Shown here: positions 33,887 to 43,752 of the stretch, one piece after another | Layout of the letters: each line of letters opens with the position of its first letter | Position numbering within the stretch: the stretch's first letter is position 1 | Source: Paraburkholderia aromaticivorans | GTDB lineage: Bacteria > Pseudomonadota > Gammaproteobacteria > Burkholderiales > Burkholderiaceae | Length of the DNA: 64,000 nt | Assembly (NCBI RefSeq): GCF_012689525.1 | Contig: NZ_CP051514.1 | Coordinates: forward strand, 744,001-808,000 | Reading direction: 5' to 3' | Translations under genes and position numbers: made by a program | Notes under the pieces: model-generated | What the model was told of the DNA's origin: nothing | Database searches by the model: none | Seen by the model: the letters and a program-made list of their open reading frames with translations, nothing else

Positions 33887-35375
33887 CTGTGTCATAAAAT
33901 TAACAATGGCGATGTTGCTGTGTTTGCCTGCATATAATGAGGATACCCAGGCATAGAGCGAGAAGCAATGGACGCACAAATGCGTTTTGAGCAGTACATT
34001 GAGCATCTGGCTGGCGGCCTGGGTCATGCGGATCGCCACTCAGGACTGAGGGCGTACTGCACAGGCCTGATGTTGCCGTTGACGCGCAAGAGCGTCGAGC
34101 CGATGGCCGCAAGCGTGGATCCGCTTCACGCCAGCGCCCGGCATCAGGCTTTGCACCACTTTGTGGCCAAAGCCGACTGGTCGGACGACGAGCTACTTCT
34201 CCGGGTCAGCCAGTGGGTCGTGCCGCGGATGGATTTTTCCGGCGGCGGCTTCTGGATTGTGGACGACACGGGATTTCCAAAGAAGGGCCGCCATTCCGTA
34301 GGTGTGGCGCGTCAATAGTGCGGGGTGCTGGGGAAACAGGATAATTGCCAGGTCGCGGTCAGTGTGTCACTGGCCTGCGAGCAGGCCAGCATTCCGGTTG
34401 CGTGGCAGCTCTATGTGCCGCGTGAATGGGCAGAGGACGATGAGCGGCGCGAGAAAGCCGGCATTCCCGCGCAGATCGGGTTTGAGACGAAGGCGCAGAT
34501 TGCATTGCGACAGATTGAGGCCCTGCTGGCTGCCGGTGCGCCCCGACATTGCGTACTGGCCGATGCAGGCTATGGAATAGATAACGCCTTCCGGCAACGT
34601 CTGGACGATCTGGGCTTGTCTTATGTGGTCGGCATCACATCGGCTCTCGTGGTCTGGCCGCCGGGCGTCGAACCATTGCCGCCCAAACCGTATGGCGGCA
34701 TGGGCCGCCCGCCCGTGGTACCGCGCCGCACACGCGCCCGACAGCCGGTGAACGTGAAGGACCTGGCGCATTCACTGCCTGCTACTGCCTTCACCACGCT
34801 CAGTTGGCGGGAGGGTTCGAACGAAACACTCAGCGGACGTTTCGCCGCGGTGCGCGTGCGTCACGCGGGCGGCAATACCGGCAACGCGAGATTGCGCCCC
34901 GAGCAATGGCTGCTCATCGAGTGGCCCGCCGGCGACGCTGACCCGCTGAAATACTATCTGTCCAACCTGCCGGCTGATACTGCGCTGGAGCAACTTGTGG
35001 CGCATGCACACATGCGTTGGCGTATCGAACTTGATTACCAGGATCTGAAGCAGGAGCTGGGGCTGGGACACTACGAAGGCCGGGGATGGCGTGGGTTTCA
35101 CCACCACGCTGCACTGGCGATCGCGGCCTACGGGTTCCTGCTCTCAGAGCGTCTCGCTACCGGTACCCCGGTCAGCGCCAAAAAAAACTTCGCAGCACGC
35201 CAGACACCTGCAGTTCCCGACGATTACATTGCGCGGGGAAGTCCGGCGCGCACAGCGCCACACGGCTGACTCGATTGCCACCATCCGCTACGAACTTACG
35301 GTCCGACTGGTCGCGGGGCTCGACGCGTGTCCATGCTGCCAAAGTCTGGGAAGACGTCTTTATTTTATGGCACAG
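33887..35375 (+). mobile_element. IS701-family insertion sequence, about 1.49 kb, decayed
   Basis: The terminal repeats CTGTGTCATAAAAT (33887) and, inverted, CTGTGCCATAAAAT (ending 35375) differ at one base in 14. The transposase gene between them is broken twice. No clear target duplication is seen, in part because the group II intron directly abuts the left end. Confidence 0.75.
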
Positions 35376-35378
35376 TAA
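33968..35378 (+). pseudogene. IS701-family DDE transposase with an amber codon and a frameshift
   Basis: The N-terminal part MDAQMRFEQYIEHLAGGLGH runs to the first catalytic Asp in WIVDDTGFPKKG and VGVARQ, then TAG at 34316-34318 where the family normally has Tyr, then CGVLGKQDNCQVAVSVSLAC in the same phase. A run of eight A at about 35179-35186 coincides with a frame change; beyond it the C-terminus AQRHTADSIATIRYELTVRL ends in DACPCC. Two lesions make it inactive. Confidence 0.85.
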
Positions 35379-35515
35379 GACTAACTGGCCTCTTAGCAAT
35401 ATGCTCCATGCCGATTGCGTTGGCTGGTTTTCCCGCCATTTATCGCTGAAGATCACAGTGCAACTCCCCGGGGCTAATTACCACCAAGCAATCTTCGTGA
35501 TTCCGGCACACCGTA

Positions 35516-36448
35516 TCATCGACGACGACCGGAGCGCGCAGGCGCAACGGCGACTTCCCACGGCGGTCTCTTAAACGCCTCTACAAGAAAATCGACGAGG
35601 CACCGGACTTTCAGCGGCAGTTGCTTGCGGCTCGGATAGACGGCATAGATTCCCAGCTTGCGCGAGCGGTATTCCGGCAGCACCTTGATCAGGTTGCCCC
35701 GCCTCAGATCGTCCGACACCATAAAGCTCGGCTGCAGGATAATGCCCGCGTCGCCGAGCGCCATCGCGCGGCAAGTATCGCCGTTATTCGAATAGACGCG
35801 TGCCCGCGTGCGGACGACGGCCTCTCCGTCCGGGCCTTCGAATCGCCATTCGTCCTTGCCAGATAGCCCGGTGTAAGCCAACACGCGATGTTGCGCGAGG
35901 TCTCCCGGATGCTCAGGCGCGCCGTAATGCGCCAGATAGCCCGGCGAAGCACACGCCAGCATCTCCGTCGTCGCCAGTTTTCGGCTGACCAGCGACGAGT
36001 CTGGCAGCGAACTGATGCGCACGGCGAGGTCGTAGCCCTCGTCGACAAGGTCGACAAGCCGGTCGTTGAGCGCGACATCGAGATCGATCTGCGGATACGC
36101 CGCCATGAATCGCCCCCAAAGCGGCGCAAGATGGGACACGCCGAAACTCAGCGGAACGTTCACGCGGATCAACCCGCTCGGCGCCTGCGTTCGCAAACTG
36201 ACCTCCGCCTCGGCATCATCCATCGCGGTCAGGATGTCGCGGGCGCGCTGGTAGAAGATGCGCCCCTCCTCAGTCAACGACAGCCGTCGCGTGGTCCGGT
36301 GCAGCAGGCGCACGTCGATGCGCTGCTCCAGCGCATCGACATATCTCGACACCGCGGTCTTCGAGATCCGAAGCGTATCGGCGGCGGCCACAAAGCTGCC
36401 CGCATCAACGACGGCCGCGAAGGCGGCCATTTCCATGCTTCTGTCCAT
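35516..36448 (-). CDS. LysR-type transcriptional regulator
   Basis: 310 residues. The helix-turn-helix is MEMAAFAAVVDAGSFVAAAD with KTAVSRYVDALE, and the effector domain has PSGLIRVNVPLSFGVSHLAP and YDLAVRISSLPDSSLVSRKL. This is the common CrgA-like LysR subgroup, often divergent from oxidoreductase genes, as here. The gene starts 106 bp from the NADP-binding protein gene and probably controls the operon 36555-39385. It reads through intact. Confidence 0.9.
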   Translation of the reverse strand: MDRSMEMAAFAAVVDAGSFVAAADTLRISKTAVSRYVDALEQRIDVRLLHRTTRRLSLTEEGRIFYQRARDILTAMDDAEAEVSLRTQAPSGLIRVNVPLSFGVSHLAPLWGRFMAAYPQIDLDVALNDRLVDLVDEGYDLAVRISSLPDSSLVSRKLATTEMLACASPGYLAHYGAPEHPGDLAQHRVLAYTGLSGKDEWRFEGPDGEAVVRTRARVYSNNGDTCRAMALGDAGIILQPSFMVSDDLRRGNLIKVLPEYRSRKLGIYAVYPSRKQLPLKVRCLVDFLVEAFKRPPWEVAVAPARSGRRR

Positions 36449-36554
36449 TGATTGACCCTATTTTCGGGATTATTAATCCTCGATAGCGCAGTTTATCGCG
36501 CTTTTGGTTGTCAATAGAATGGCCTCATTCCATCGCACATTTGAGGAGTGAAGC

Positions 36555-37183
36555 ATGAAGATCACAGTCATCGGCACGGGCAATATGGGCTCGGCGTTTC
36601 TCAAGCAACTGTCGCAGGCAGGCCACACGGTGCGTGTTACCGGCCGCGACGCGGCCAAGGCGCAAGCAGTCGCCGCGCAATATCCGGGCGTCGAAGCCGT
36701 CGCCTCTGCGGACGCGGCGAGCGAGAGCGATGTCGTCATCCTCGCGACCGGCTACGCGACGCCGTCGAAGCGCTGCGCTCCGTCGGCGACCTGAGTGGGA
36801 AAGCCGTTGTCGATATCACCAATCCGCTGACCGCTGACTACATGGGCCTCACCCTCGGCCACGACACTTCGGCCGCGGAAGAAATCGCGCGTGCCGTGCC
36901 GGACGCCCAGATCGTGAAGGCATTCAATACCCTCTTCGCGCAGGTGCTCGCCGATGGCCCAGTGTTCGCCAACGGCCAGCGCGCCAGCGTGTTCTTCGCA
37001 GGTGACGGTACGGCCGCCACGGCGCGCGTGAAGTCGCTGATCGACAGCCTCGGCTTCCAGCCCGTCGATGCAGGCGGCTTGAAGAACGCGCGTTATCTGG
37101 AGCCGCTTGCCGGCCTGAACATCTACCTCGGCTACGGCGCGGGCATGGGCACGTCCGTCGCCCCAGCGTGGATCGCGAAGTAA
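36555..37183 (+). pseudogene. NADP-binding F420-dependent reductase-like protein with a one-base deletion
   Basis: The N-terminus MKITVIGTGNMGSAFLKQLS has the Rossmann GxGxxG motif, and SDVVILATGYA precedes the break. After a one-base loss near 36765 the second frame continues EALRSVGDLSGKAVVDITNP LTADYMGLTLGHDTSAAEEI ARAVPDAQIVKAFNT and ends MGTSVAPAWIAK. The family (NADPH-dependent F420 reductase-like / NAD(P)-binding) has about 205-210 residues, and the two parts add up to this. All else is conserved, so a recent mutation or a sequencing error is likely. Confidence 0.8.
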
Positions 37184-37203
37184 CCGGACGCACAGGGGCA
37201 CTT

Positions 37204-37897
37204 ATGGACAGCACGCAACACGACGACGCCTCCGGTCTCCCGTACCGGGTGCGCGCAGCGAACGGCCGCCCGGTCGCTCGCCTCTTCCTTCTGCATGGCG
37301 TGGGGCGGAAATGAAACGAATCTGATGCCGCTCGCGAGCGAATTGCCCGAGCAACTCGAGCTCGTGTTCGTGCGCGGGCCGCTCACGCTCGGCCCCGGAC
37401 AACACGCGTGGTTTCAGGTGCGCTTCGGCGCCGACGGCCCCGTCATCAATGCAGATCAGGCCAACGCGAGCCGCATTCGCCTGCGCGACCTGGTTTGCTC
37501 GATGCGCAAAACCGACGGATCCGAGCCCGTTCCCTCGCTGATGGCTGGCTTCAGCCAGGGCGGCATCCTCAGCGCCAGCGTGGCGCTCTCGGCGCCCGAC
37601 GACGTCGCGCGCTTTGCAATCCTGAGCGGACGCATTCTGCCGGAGCTCGAGCTACATCTCGCGGTGCGCGAAAAGCTCGCGCAGGTTTCGGCTTTCATTG
37701 CGCATGGCGAGTACGACGACAAGCTGCGCGTCGCATTCGCCGGGCATGCCGATGCGTGGTTGACCGCGCTCGGCGTGCCGCACGAAACGCGCCTTTACCC
37801 CATCGGTCATTCGCTGAGCGCGGACGTCGTACGGGATTTTTCGCGCTGGCTAAAACAGCAGATCAACATCGACCAACCCGAACTCGAGGTTTCATGA
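37204..37897 (+). pseudogene. Alpha/beta-hydrolase (carboxylesterase/phospholipase type) with a one-base insertion
   Basis: From ATG 37204 the protein reads DDASGLPYRVRAANGRPVAR LFLLHG, then one extra G in the GTGGGG run near 37300 shifts the frame; it continues GGNETNLMPLASELPEQ. The nucleophile elbow is AGFSQGG, the acid is in HGEYDDKL and the histidine in YPIGHSLS. The frame ends by overlapping the DoxX start (ATGA). The remainder is intact at about 230 residues, so a sequencing error is possible. Confidence 0.8.
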
Positions 37898-38298
37898 GCG
37901 ACACCCACACCGCACCCTATGCAGCATTCGTGCTGCGTCTCGCACTCGGCATCATGTTCGCGACGCATGGCCTGACCAAGCTGCTCGTCTTTACGCCGGC
38001 CGGCACGGCGAAGTTCTTCGAGTCCGTCGGCTTTGCCGGCTGGTTCGCCTGGCCAATCATCGCGTTTGAAATCGTCGCCGGCTTGATGCTGCTCCTCGGC
38101 GTCTACGCGAGGTCGGTCGCGGCGCTGGCCGCTATCGAGTTGTTCGCCGCCGCTACCGTGCACTTCGGCAACGGCTGGATGTTCACCAACGCAAACGGCG
38201 GCTGGGAATATCCCGTGTTTCTCGCGGTGGCCGCCGCCGTGCTCGCACTCGCCGGCGATGGCGCCTTCGCGCTGAAGCCGACGCTGCGTAGCGCCTGA
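37894..38298 (+). CDS. DoxX-family membrane protein
   Basis: 134 residues with four hydrophobic helices, including VLRLALGIMFATHGLTKLLV and PIIAFEIVAGLMLLLGVYAR, the DoxX signature. It overlaps the preceding gene by four bases and lies 34 bp before the luciferase-like gene, which indicates one operon. DoxX-type proteins are inner-membrane components of small redox systems; the exact role here is unknown. Confidence 0.9.
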   Translation: MSDTHTAPYAAFVLRLALGIMFATHGLTKLLVFTPAGTAKFFESVGFAGWFAWPIIAFEIVAGLMLLLGVYARSVAALAAIELFAAATVHFGNGWMFTNANGGWEYPVFLAVAAAVLALAGDGAFALKPTLRSA

Positions 38299-38332
38299 TG
38301 GCAACGTCATGACGACAATCGGGGAAGCAAAC

Positions 38333-39385
38333 ATGGAATTTGGCATCTACACGTTCGGTGATCTCGCGTACGGCACGTCCGATCCGGCGAGCGCGCGCAG
38401 ACGCATCGATGAGATCGTCGCGGCGGCGAAGTTCGCTGACGAAGCGGGCATCGATGTGTTTGGTGTCGGCGAGCATCACCGGCGCGATTTCGCTATCTCG
38501 GCGCCGTCCGTGGTCCTGGCCGCGATTGCGGCCGTCACGCGTCGCATGCGCCTGACGAGTGCCGTGAGCATTCTCAGCTCCGACGATCCAGTGCGCCTGT
38601 ACCAGCAATTCGCCACGCTGGACCTCGTCTCGGTGGGCCGCGCCGAATTGCTCGTCGGTCGCGGCGCGTATATCGAATCGTTTCCGCTGTTCGGCCATGC
38701 GCTCGCTGATTATGAGTCGCTGTTCGACGAAAAACTCGCGCTGCTCAACGCCATCAACGACGAGGCGGTCGTGACATGGGAAGGCCGCCACCGCCCCGCC
38801 ATTAACGCGGCCGCGATCATGCCGCGACCATTGAAAGGCCGTCTCCCGATCTGGATCGCAGCGGGCGGCACGCCCTCGAGCGCGATCCGCGCCGGGCGTG
38901 CGGGCCTGCCGCTCAATCTCGCGAATATCGGCGGCATGCCGGAGCGCTTCGTGCCGTTCATCGATTTGTATCGCCAAAGCGGTATCGAAGCCGGGCATCG
39001 GCGGGAAACACTGAAAGTGGCCATTTCCGGACACTTTCATGTACAGCGTGACGGCCAGCGGGCGCGTGACGCATTCTTTCCGTACTACCGCCGCTACATG
39101 GCCAACAATCTGCCGCGCGGCCACGCTGAAATGTCGAGGCAGGAATACGACGCGCTCGCGTCGCCGCGCGGCCCGCTGTTCGTGGGTAGCGTGCAGGAAA
39201 TCGTCGACAAGGTGCTAATGGAACACGAGCTGTTTGGCCATCAGCGCTACATGGCGCAGATGGACATTGGCGGCATCCCCTTCGAGAAAGTCAGGGAATC
39301 GATAGAGTTGCTGGCCACGAAGGTCGCGCCTGCGGTGCGGCAAGCGCTTCACCAAACATCAACCGTCAGCTCATCCTCTCCGTAG
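38333..39385 (+). CDS. Luciferase-like flavin monooxygenase (LLM class)
   Basis: 350 residues from ATG 38333, behind GGGGAAG; the upstream in-frame ATG at 38309 lacks a site. Bacterial-luciferase fold segments include MEFGIYTFGDLAYGT, ADEAGIDVFGVGEHHRRDFA, TSAVSILSSDDPVRLYQQFA, VGRAELLVGRGAYIESFPLF and PIWIAAGGTPSSAIRAGRAG. These F420- or FMNH2-dependent enzymes oxidise small organic substrates. It is the last gene of the LysR-controlled operon, whose first gene is an F420-reductase-like protein, a plausible cofactor link. Confidence 0.9.
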   Translation: MEFGIYTFGDLAYGTSDPASARRRIDEIVAAAKFADEAGIDVFGVGEHHRRDFAISAPSVVLAAIAAVTRRMRLTSAVSILSSDDPVRLYQQFATLDLVSVGRAELLVGRGAYIESFPLFGHALADYESLFDEKLALLNAINDEAVVTWEGRHRPAINAAAIMPRPLKGRLPIWIAAGGTPSSAIRAGRAGLPLNLANIGGMPERFVPFIDLYRQSGIEAGHRRETLKVAISGHFHVQRDGQRARDAFFPYYRRYMANNLPRGHAEMSRQEYDALASPRGPLFVGSVQEIVDKVLMEHELFGHQRYMAQMDIGGIPFEKVRESIELLATKVAPAVRQALHQTSTVSSSSP

Positions 39386-39832
39386 GCCGGTCCGACGGTA
39401 AGGCGAGCACCGGCCAGTTGACGCCTTGGCCACTGACATCCGGTCGAACAACCGGATAAGGTGAGAGCGGTCGTTGGCACGCCGGCGAATCGAATAACGG
39501 CAACGGGTCGATGTTGTTGAAAAAGTCGCCGTTGGTCTCTCTTGCGAAGTTTTCAGGGGTCTTCATACCCTTGACCGATGGTCGCTAGCGGCTTGCAGGG
39601 CGATCTGAGAGGTCGATTTTTGCGCGAGCGAACGGAAAAAATCACGAAGCGACTTTTTCAACAGCATCGGTCGACAAGAGGCGGTCGTGCCTGCCCTGCA
39701 GCGGCCATTCATCAAACCCGCATTGAGGTAGGGACGCACTGTCTCCGTTATAAATCGTCGCGAAAATGGCAAAGCTTCCGCGTGCCGACGATAACGGATA
39801 ATGTAATCCGCATTCAGACAGAAAGAGTACCC
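39386..39832. other. Spacer without a recognisable gene
   Basis: Only short frames without family signals. No terminator hairpin with a T tract was found after the operon. It may contain remnants of mobile DNA. Confidence 0.4.
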
Positions 39833-40009
39833 GTGCGTGTAGGTCGCCCGATCAAGGCGTTACCTCAGCCGTTATGCGATTATTGCGGCGCTCGCGCCGC
39901 GCTCGTGAAATGCAGTGTGGCGTCGTATCCCTACCACGAGGACCACGGTGCGTTATGGGTCTGCACACCGTGTCAGGCGTGGATCGGCGCCTGGCGATCA
40001 CTGGCTTGA
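39833..40009 (+). pseudogene. Small zinc-finger (DUF3268-like) protein, 3' end replaced by IS5 remnant
   Basis: From GTG 39833: RVGRPIKALPQPLCDYCGAR, then CSVASYPYHEDHGALWVCTP CQAWIG. The CxxC...CxxC arrangement and this text match a small plasmid/phage zinc-finger family. After WIG the frame enters the IS5-family remnant and stops, so the C-terminus is lost. Confidence 0.5.
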
Positions 40010-40502
40010 TGCCGCGCACGCCGCGACTCGGCGGGATCGCGTCGATAAGTGGCAGCAACTGGGTGACGTCGTTGCGATTCGCACCGGTCAGGATCGCGCT
40101 GACAGAAACGCCATTGGCGTCTACGAGGATGTGGTGTTTGGAACCGAATCGCGCGCGATCCGTGGGGTTCGGACCAGACGACGAATCGACCGCAGCACGA
40201 GAGAAGTCGATCTGACCGGCCTCGCGCAACCTTGCGAGCAGCAAGTCGTGCAGACGGTCCAACACACCAGCTTTTTTCCAGTCGTGCAATCGACGCCAGG
40301 ACGTTGCGCCGGAGCTAGAGCCCTATCGGGTTGGCAAGTGGTTCCAGCGCAGTCCTGTCTTGAACATGAACAGGATGCCGTCCAGCGCCGCCCGATCCGA
40401 TACGGGAAGGCGGCGCGGATTCTTCCTGCGTTGTGGTTTCGGTGACGGCAGCAACGGCGCGATCAGTGTCTACAATTCGTCGTCGATGATCGGCGCTTGC
40501 AT
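40000..40502 (-). pseudogene. IS5-family transposase remnant with two amber codons
   Basis: The start is at ATG 40502 (MQAPIIDDEL), TAG follows at 40470-40472 where the family has Trp, then TLIAPLLPSPKPQRRKNPRR, GILFMFKTGLRWNHLPTR, a second TAG at 40323-40325, and HDWKKAGVLDRLHDLLLARL. The first catalytic Asp is in AAVDSSS, and RARFGSKHHILVDANGVSVS AILTGANRND follows. It ends about 40000 by fusion to the zinc-finger gene, so the C-terminal third is missing. Confidence 0.75.
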
Positions 40503-40662
40503 TCCTTGGGATCCGTTGTTCTGGTATCCAGGGTTAATAGTTCGCCAAGAAAGTAGGCAGCCCTTCGTGCTCTTTTTGAACTGGGGTTTTCCTGACGGAC
40601 CCGGACCGATAAACGCCCCGTTGCAAAGCGCACTGATCTTCCGCGCTGAATCTACGCGTCCC

Positions 40663-42086
40663 GAGTTAAAGTCAAATGTGGTGTACGGGCGGCAGGCATG
40701 ATCAGGCGGCCAACGGTTGCTGGGCCGGTGTGCTGTCGGTCACCGGTACGCCATCCTTGAAAGGGATTCCTTCAAGCAGCGAGGCGATCTTCTCTGGTGC
40801 GCGAATGCGTCGCCACGATTGCTCGGCCGACTCGATCAGCTTGAATGCCAGACCGAGAAAGGTCGCTCGCGAAACACAATTGCGCGTGCGCGTCGTGCGA
40901 TGCCGGACGGTTGCAAACGTCGATTCAATGGGGTTTGTGGTCCGCAAGTGCTGCCAGTGCTCCCCGGGAAAATCGTAGAAGGCCAGCAACTCATTGCGAT
41001 CGTTTGTGAGCTTCCCGGCGGCTTTCGGATATTTGGCCGAATAGACGTCGACGAAACGGTTGAAGGCCGCGAGCGCGTCTTCGCGCGTGGCGGCTTGCCA
41101 GATTTCCTGTAGTCCTTCCTTGGCCCGGCTGTGCTGCGATTTCGGTAATGCGTTGAGCACGTTGCCGGTCTTGTGAAACCAGCAGCGCTGGTGCCGCGTC
41201 TGCGGGAACACTTCGGCCAATGCTGCCCACAACCCCATGGCACCGTCCCCGCTTGCCAGCATCGGGCCGCCTTGCAGGCCACGCGCCTTCAGATCAAGCA
41301 ACACGTCGCGCCACGCGTCCTTCGATTCGCGATAGCCGTCGGCGATCGCCACGCGCTCCTTCGTTCCGTCCGGCTTCACGCCGATGATCACCAGCAGGCA
41401 CTGGCCCTCGGAATCGTCGCTGCGCAGTCCGGTATGAATGCCGTCAGCCCACCAGTAGACCCAGCGCGCGTCTGCTAGGTCGCGTCGGTTCCATAACAGG
41501 TGCTCCTCGGCCCATTGCGCCTTCAGGCGGCTGACTACGTTCGGCGAAAGCCCTTTCGCCTGCTCGCCCAGCAGCACGCTGAGCGCCTCACTCATGTTGC
41601 CGGTCGACACGCCGCGCAGGTAGAGCCACGGCAGCGCCGCCGACACCCGTGGTGACTTGCGGATGTAGGGCGGCACAATGTTCGAATTGAACTTCACGCC
41701 CGAGCCTGAGCGGTCGCGTACCTTCGGCACTTTGACTGGGACCGGACCGATCGCCGTGACGACCTCACGCTCCGGCAGATAGCCGTTGCGCACCACGGCG
41801 CGCCGGCCGTCGAGTGTCTTCACGTTCCCGTACTGTTCGAGCAATGTTGCCAATTCTGCCTCGATCGCCTGCTGGATGATCTGTCGCGCGCCTTGCTGGA
41901 TCAGCTCATCAAGGCTACCAACGCTTGCTGCTGCTTTACCGTCGTTCGTTTCTTCCGTAAACTTCTTCATGGTGGTGGATTCCGGTTCGCTGGTTCGTTA
42001 CTCTCGACAAGCAACATTCTCAGCTAACCGCCGCCGCCTTCTCAAATCCCCGACTCATCCCCGTACACCACTTCTGACGATAACTC
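40663..42086 (-). mobile_element. IS256-family insertion sequence, copy 1 (1424 bp)
   Basis: Imperfect ~27-bp terminal repeats begin GAGTTAAAGTCAAATGTGGT (left) and, inverted, GAGTTATCGTCAGAAGTGGT (right). A perfect 9-bp target duplication ACGCGTCCC flanks it (40654-40662 and 42087-42095). It appears identical to copy 2 at 53952-55375. It sits in DNA with no evident gene, just upstream of the DODA-type dioxygenase. Confidence 0.95.
40702..41970 (-). CDS. IS256-family transposase, copy 1
   Basis: 422 residues, intact. It has family features EAELATLLEQYGNVKTLDGR RAVVRNGYLPEREV, the first Asp region WVYWWADGIHTGLR, GCxxHK-like RCWFHKTGNVLNALPKS, and the C-terminal HLRTTNPIESTFATVRHRTT. Mutator/IS256 enzymes use a DDE active site and copy-out transposition through a circle. 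Two identical copies in one window suggest recent activity. Confidence 0.95.
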   Translation of the reverse strand: MKKFTEETNDGKAAASVGSLDELIQQGARQIIQQAIEAELATLLEQYGNVKTLDGRRAVVRNGYLPEREVVTAIGPVPVKVPKVRDRSGSGVKFNSNIVPPYIRKSPRVSAALPWLYLRGVSTGNMSEALSVLLGEQAKGLSPNVVSRLKAQWAEEHLLWNRRDLADARWVYWWADGIHTGLRSDDSEGQCLLVIIGVKPDGTKERVAIADGYRESKDAWRDVLLDLKARGLQGGPMLASGDGAMGLWAALAEVFPQTRHQRCWFHKTGNVLNALPKSQHSRAKEGLQEIWQAATREDALAAFNRFVDVYSAKYPKAAGKLTNDRNELLAFYDFPGEHWQHLRTTNPIESTFATVRHRTTRTRNCVSRATFLGLAFKLIESAEQSWRRIRAPEKIASLLEGIPFKDGVPVTDSTPAQQPLAA

Positions 42087-42177
42087 ACGCGTCCCCGAAT
42101 CTACCGTTAGACTGTTGCGAAAGACAAGAACACGCGACACCCAACCCGTAAGCCAACTCATTCAGGCCGGTTAATCC

Positions 42178-42996
42178 ATGAATACCACGAAACGATTGCC
42201 CACGTTCTTCATTTCCCATGGCGGCGGCCCGTGGCCATGGATGCATGGAATGGTCGACGGCCCCTACGCGCGACTGGCTGCGGCCCTACGGCGCATGCCG
42301 AAAGACGCAGGAGGCGCGCCGCGCGCCGTTTTGATGGTGTCGGCGCACTGGGAGGCGCCGGCCTTCACCGTGCAGACTCACCCACACCCGCCCATGATCT
42401 ACGACTACTATGGGTTCCCAGAACACACCTACGGGATTCAGTACGCCGCTCCGGGAGCGCCAGCGCTTGCGACTCGCGTAACCGAACTGCTGCGTGATGC
42501 GGGACTGCCAGTCACCGTCGACGCGCAAAGAGGCTACGACCACGGCATGTACGCACCGATGGAAGTTGCGTACCCGAATGCGGATATGCCAACGGTTCAG
42601 CTCTCACTTCTGGCCGGACTGGACCCACAAGCGCATATCGAATTGGGGCGCGCACTGGCACCGCTGCGCGACGAAGGAGTCCTGCTGGTCGGTAGTGGCC
42701 TGAGTTACCACAACTTACGGGCGTTCGGCCCAGCGGCTACGCAACCCTCCGCCACGTTCGACGCCTGGCTGCATCGGACGATCGCGTTACCTCCCGCCGA
42801 ACGGGCCGCGGCACTGACAAGATGGGCAGATGCGCCTTCCGCACGGCAAGCGCATCCGCGAGAAGAACATCTGCTGCCATTAATGTTCGCCATCGGCGCC
42901 GCGGAGCACGAAGCCGCCCACGTGGTCTATCACGAGCCGGCGTTCATGGGCGGCGTCACCGTGTCGAGCTTCCGGTTCGGCCCATCTGCCACCTGA
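42178..42996 (+). CDS. DODA-type extradiol ring-opening dioxygenase (LigB family)
   Basis: 272 residues, intact. It starts KRLPTFFISHGGGPWPW with the iron-ligand His in SHGGG; other family segments are VLMVSAHWEAPAFTVQTHP, IYDYYGFPEHTYGIQY, DHGMYAPMEVAYPNADMPTV QLSLL, VGSGLSYHNLRAFGP and a late HPREEHLLPLMFAIGAAE. This group (YgiD/DODA) opens catechol-type rings with ferrous or zinc metal. The IS256 copy 1 insertion 92 bp upstream may affect its promoter. It is an isolated gene among IS debris. Confidence 0.9.
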   Translation: MNTTKRLPTFFISHGGGPWPWMHGMVDGPYARLAAALRRMPKDAGGAPRAVLMVSAHWEAPAFTVQTHPHPPMIYDYYGFPEHTYGIQYAAPGAPALATRVTELLRDAGLPVTVDAQRGYDHGMYAPMEVAYPNADMPTVQLSLLAGLDPQAHIELGRALAPLRDEGVLLVGSGLSYHNLRAFGPAATQPSATFDAWLHRTIALPPAERAAALTRWADAPSARQAHPREEHLLPLMFAIGAAEHEAAHVVYHEPAFMGGVTVSSFRFGPSAT

Positions 42997-43007
42997 GCGG
43001 CCGCATT

Positions 43008-43190
43008 GGCGCTGTTGCAGTAGTGCGTTCCGCCATGATGTGCAGAACGACACGAAACTGAAAGCTCGATGAAGACGTTGAATCCGGCGGTGTCCCGAAT
43101 GCTCAAACGCCTGCACCATCCACTCGACGTGATCCTGACCTGCGTGCGCTGATACGTGGCCTATCCGCTGAGCCTGCGGAACCTCGAAAC
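43008..43190 (+). mobile_element. 5' end of an IS6-family element
   Basis: GGCGCTGTTGCAG (43008-43020) resembles an IS6 terminal repeat. From ATG 43069 the transposase N-terminus reads MLKRLHHPLDVILTCVR, then TGA where the family has Trp, then YVAYPLSLRNLE, and stops by fusion to another transposase remnant. Confidence 0.65.
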
Positions 43191-43752
43191 ATCCACACTG
43201 GCAACCCGTCATGCACTGTTCGCGTTTGTCGTCGATGAGCTTCATCAACGCGAGCCTGAAGATCCATCACGCATCGGCACGATGCGCGTCGCCCTGCAGA
43301 ACCAGCGCGACGACCTGCTCGCCTTCGTCGGCGTGCTCGATGACAAGCTGGCCGCCATCGCACGCACGGCGGCAGTGCCGGACTATCCGGTCCGCGAGAC
43401 CTGTCTGCTGCATCGCAAGCCCGACACCTCGCGCGCCTTCTGGCAACGCTGGAACCGGCTGCATGCCGCCATGGGCCGCAAGTTCTACGGGGTCTGGCGC
43501 GCGGTCTCGCAAGCCATGGAGAGCACGCCACGCAGCAGCTCGCCGGTTGACGCTGCGGTGTCATCTGAACGGTAGCCGCGCCTGGCTGGGCCTGCTGCAG
43601 TTCTACTTCAATCACCGCCGCTTCATGCGCAGCCGATCGGCAAGCGGCTCGGCAAAAGTCCGCGCGAAGCGATGACGAAGGAAGATCATTCGCACTGACT
43701 GACGCTACTCGGACTCGGACCGCTCCAGCCCCGGCAAAGTTGATCGCCTGAG
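43190..43752 (+). pseudogene. Transposase C-terminal remnant of uncertain family
   Basis: Encodes LATRHALFAFVVDELHQREP, DDLLAFVGVLDDKLAAIA, LLHRKPDTSRAFWQRWNRLH, MGRKFYGVWRAVSQAMESTP, then across frameshifts LGLLQFYFNHRRFMRSR, LGKSPREAMTKED and LTLLGLGPLQP. This tail (NHRRFMRS, GKSP, LLGLG) is common at the end of certain Burkholderia transposases, but I cannot name the family. Confidence 0.5.
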
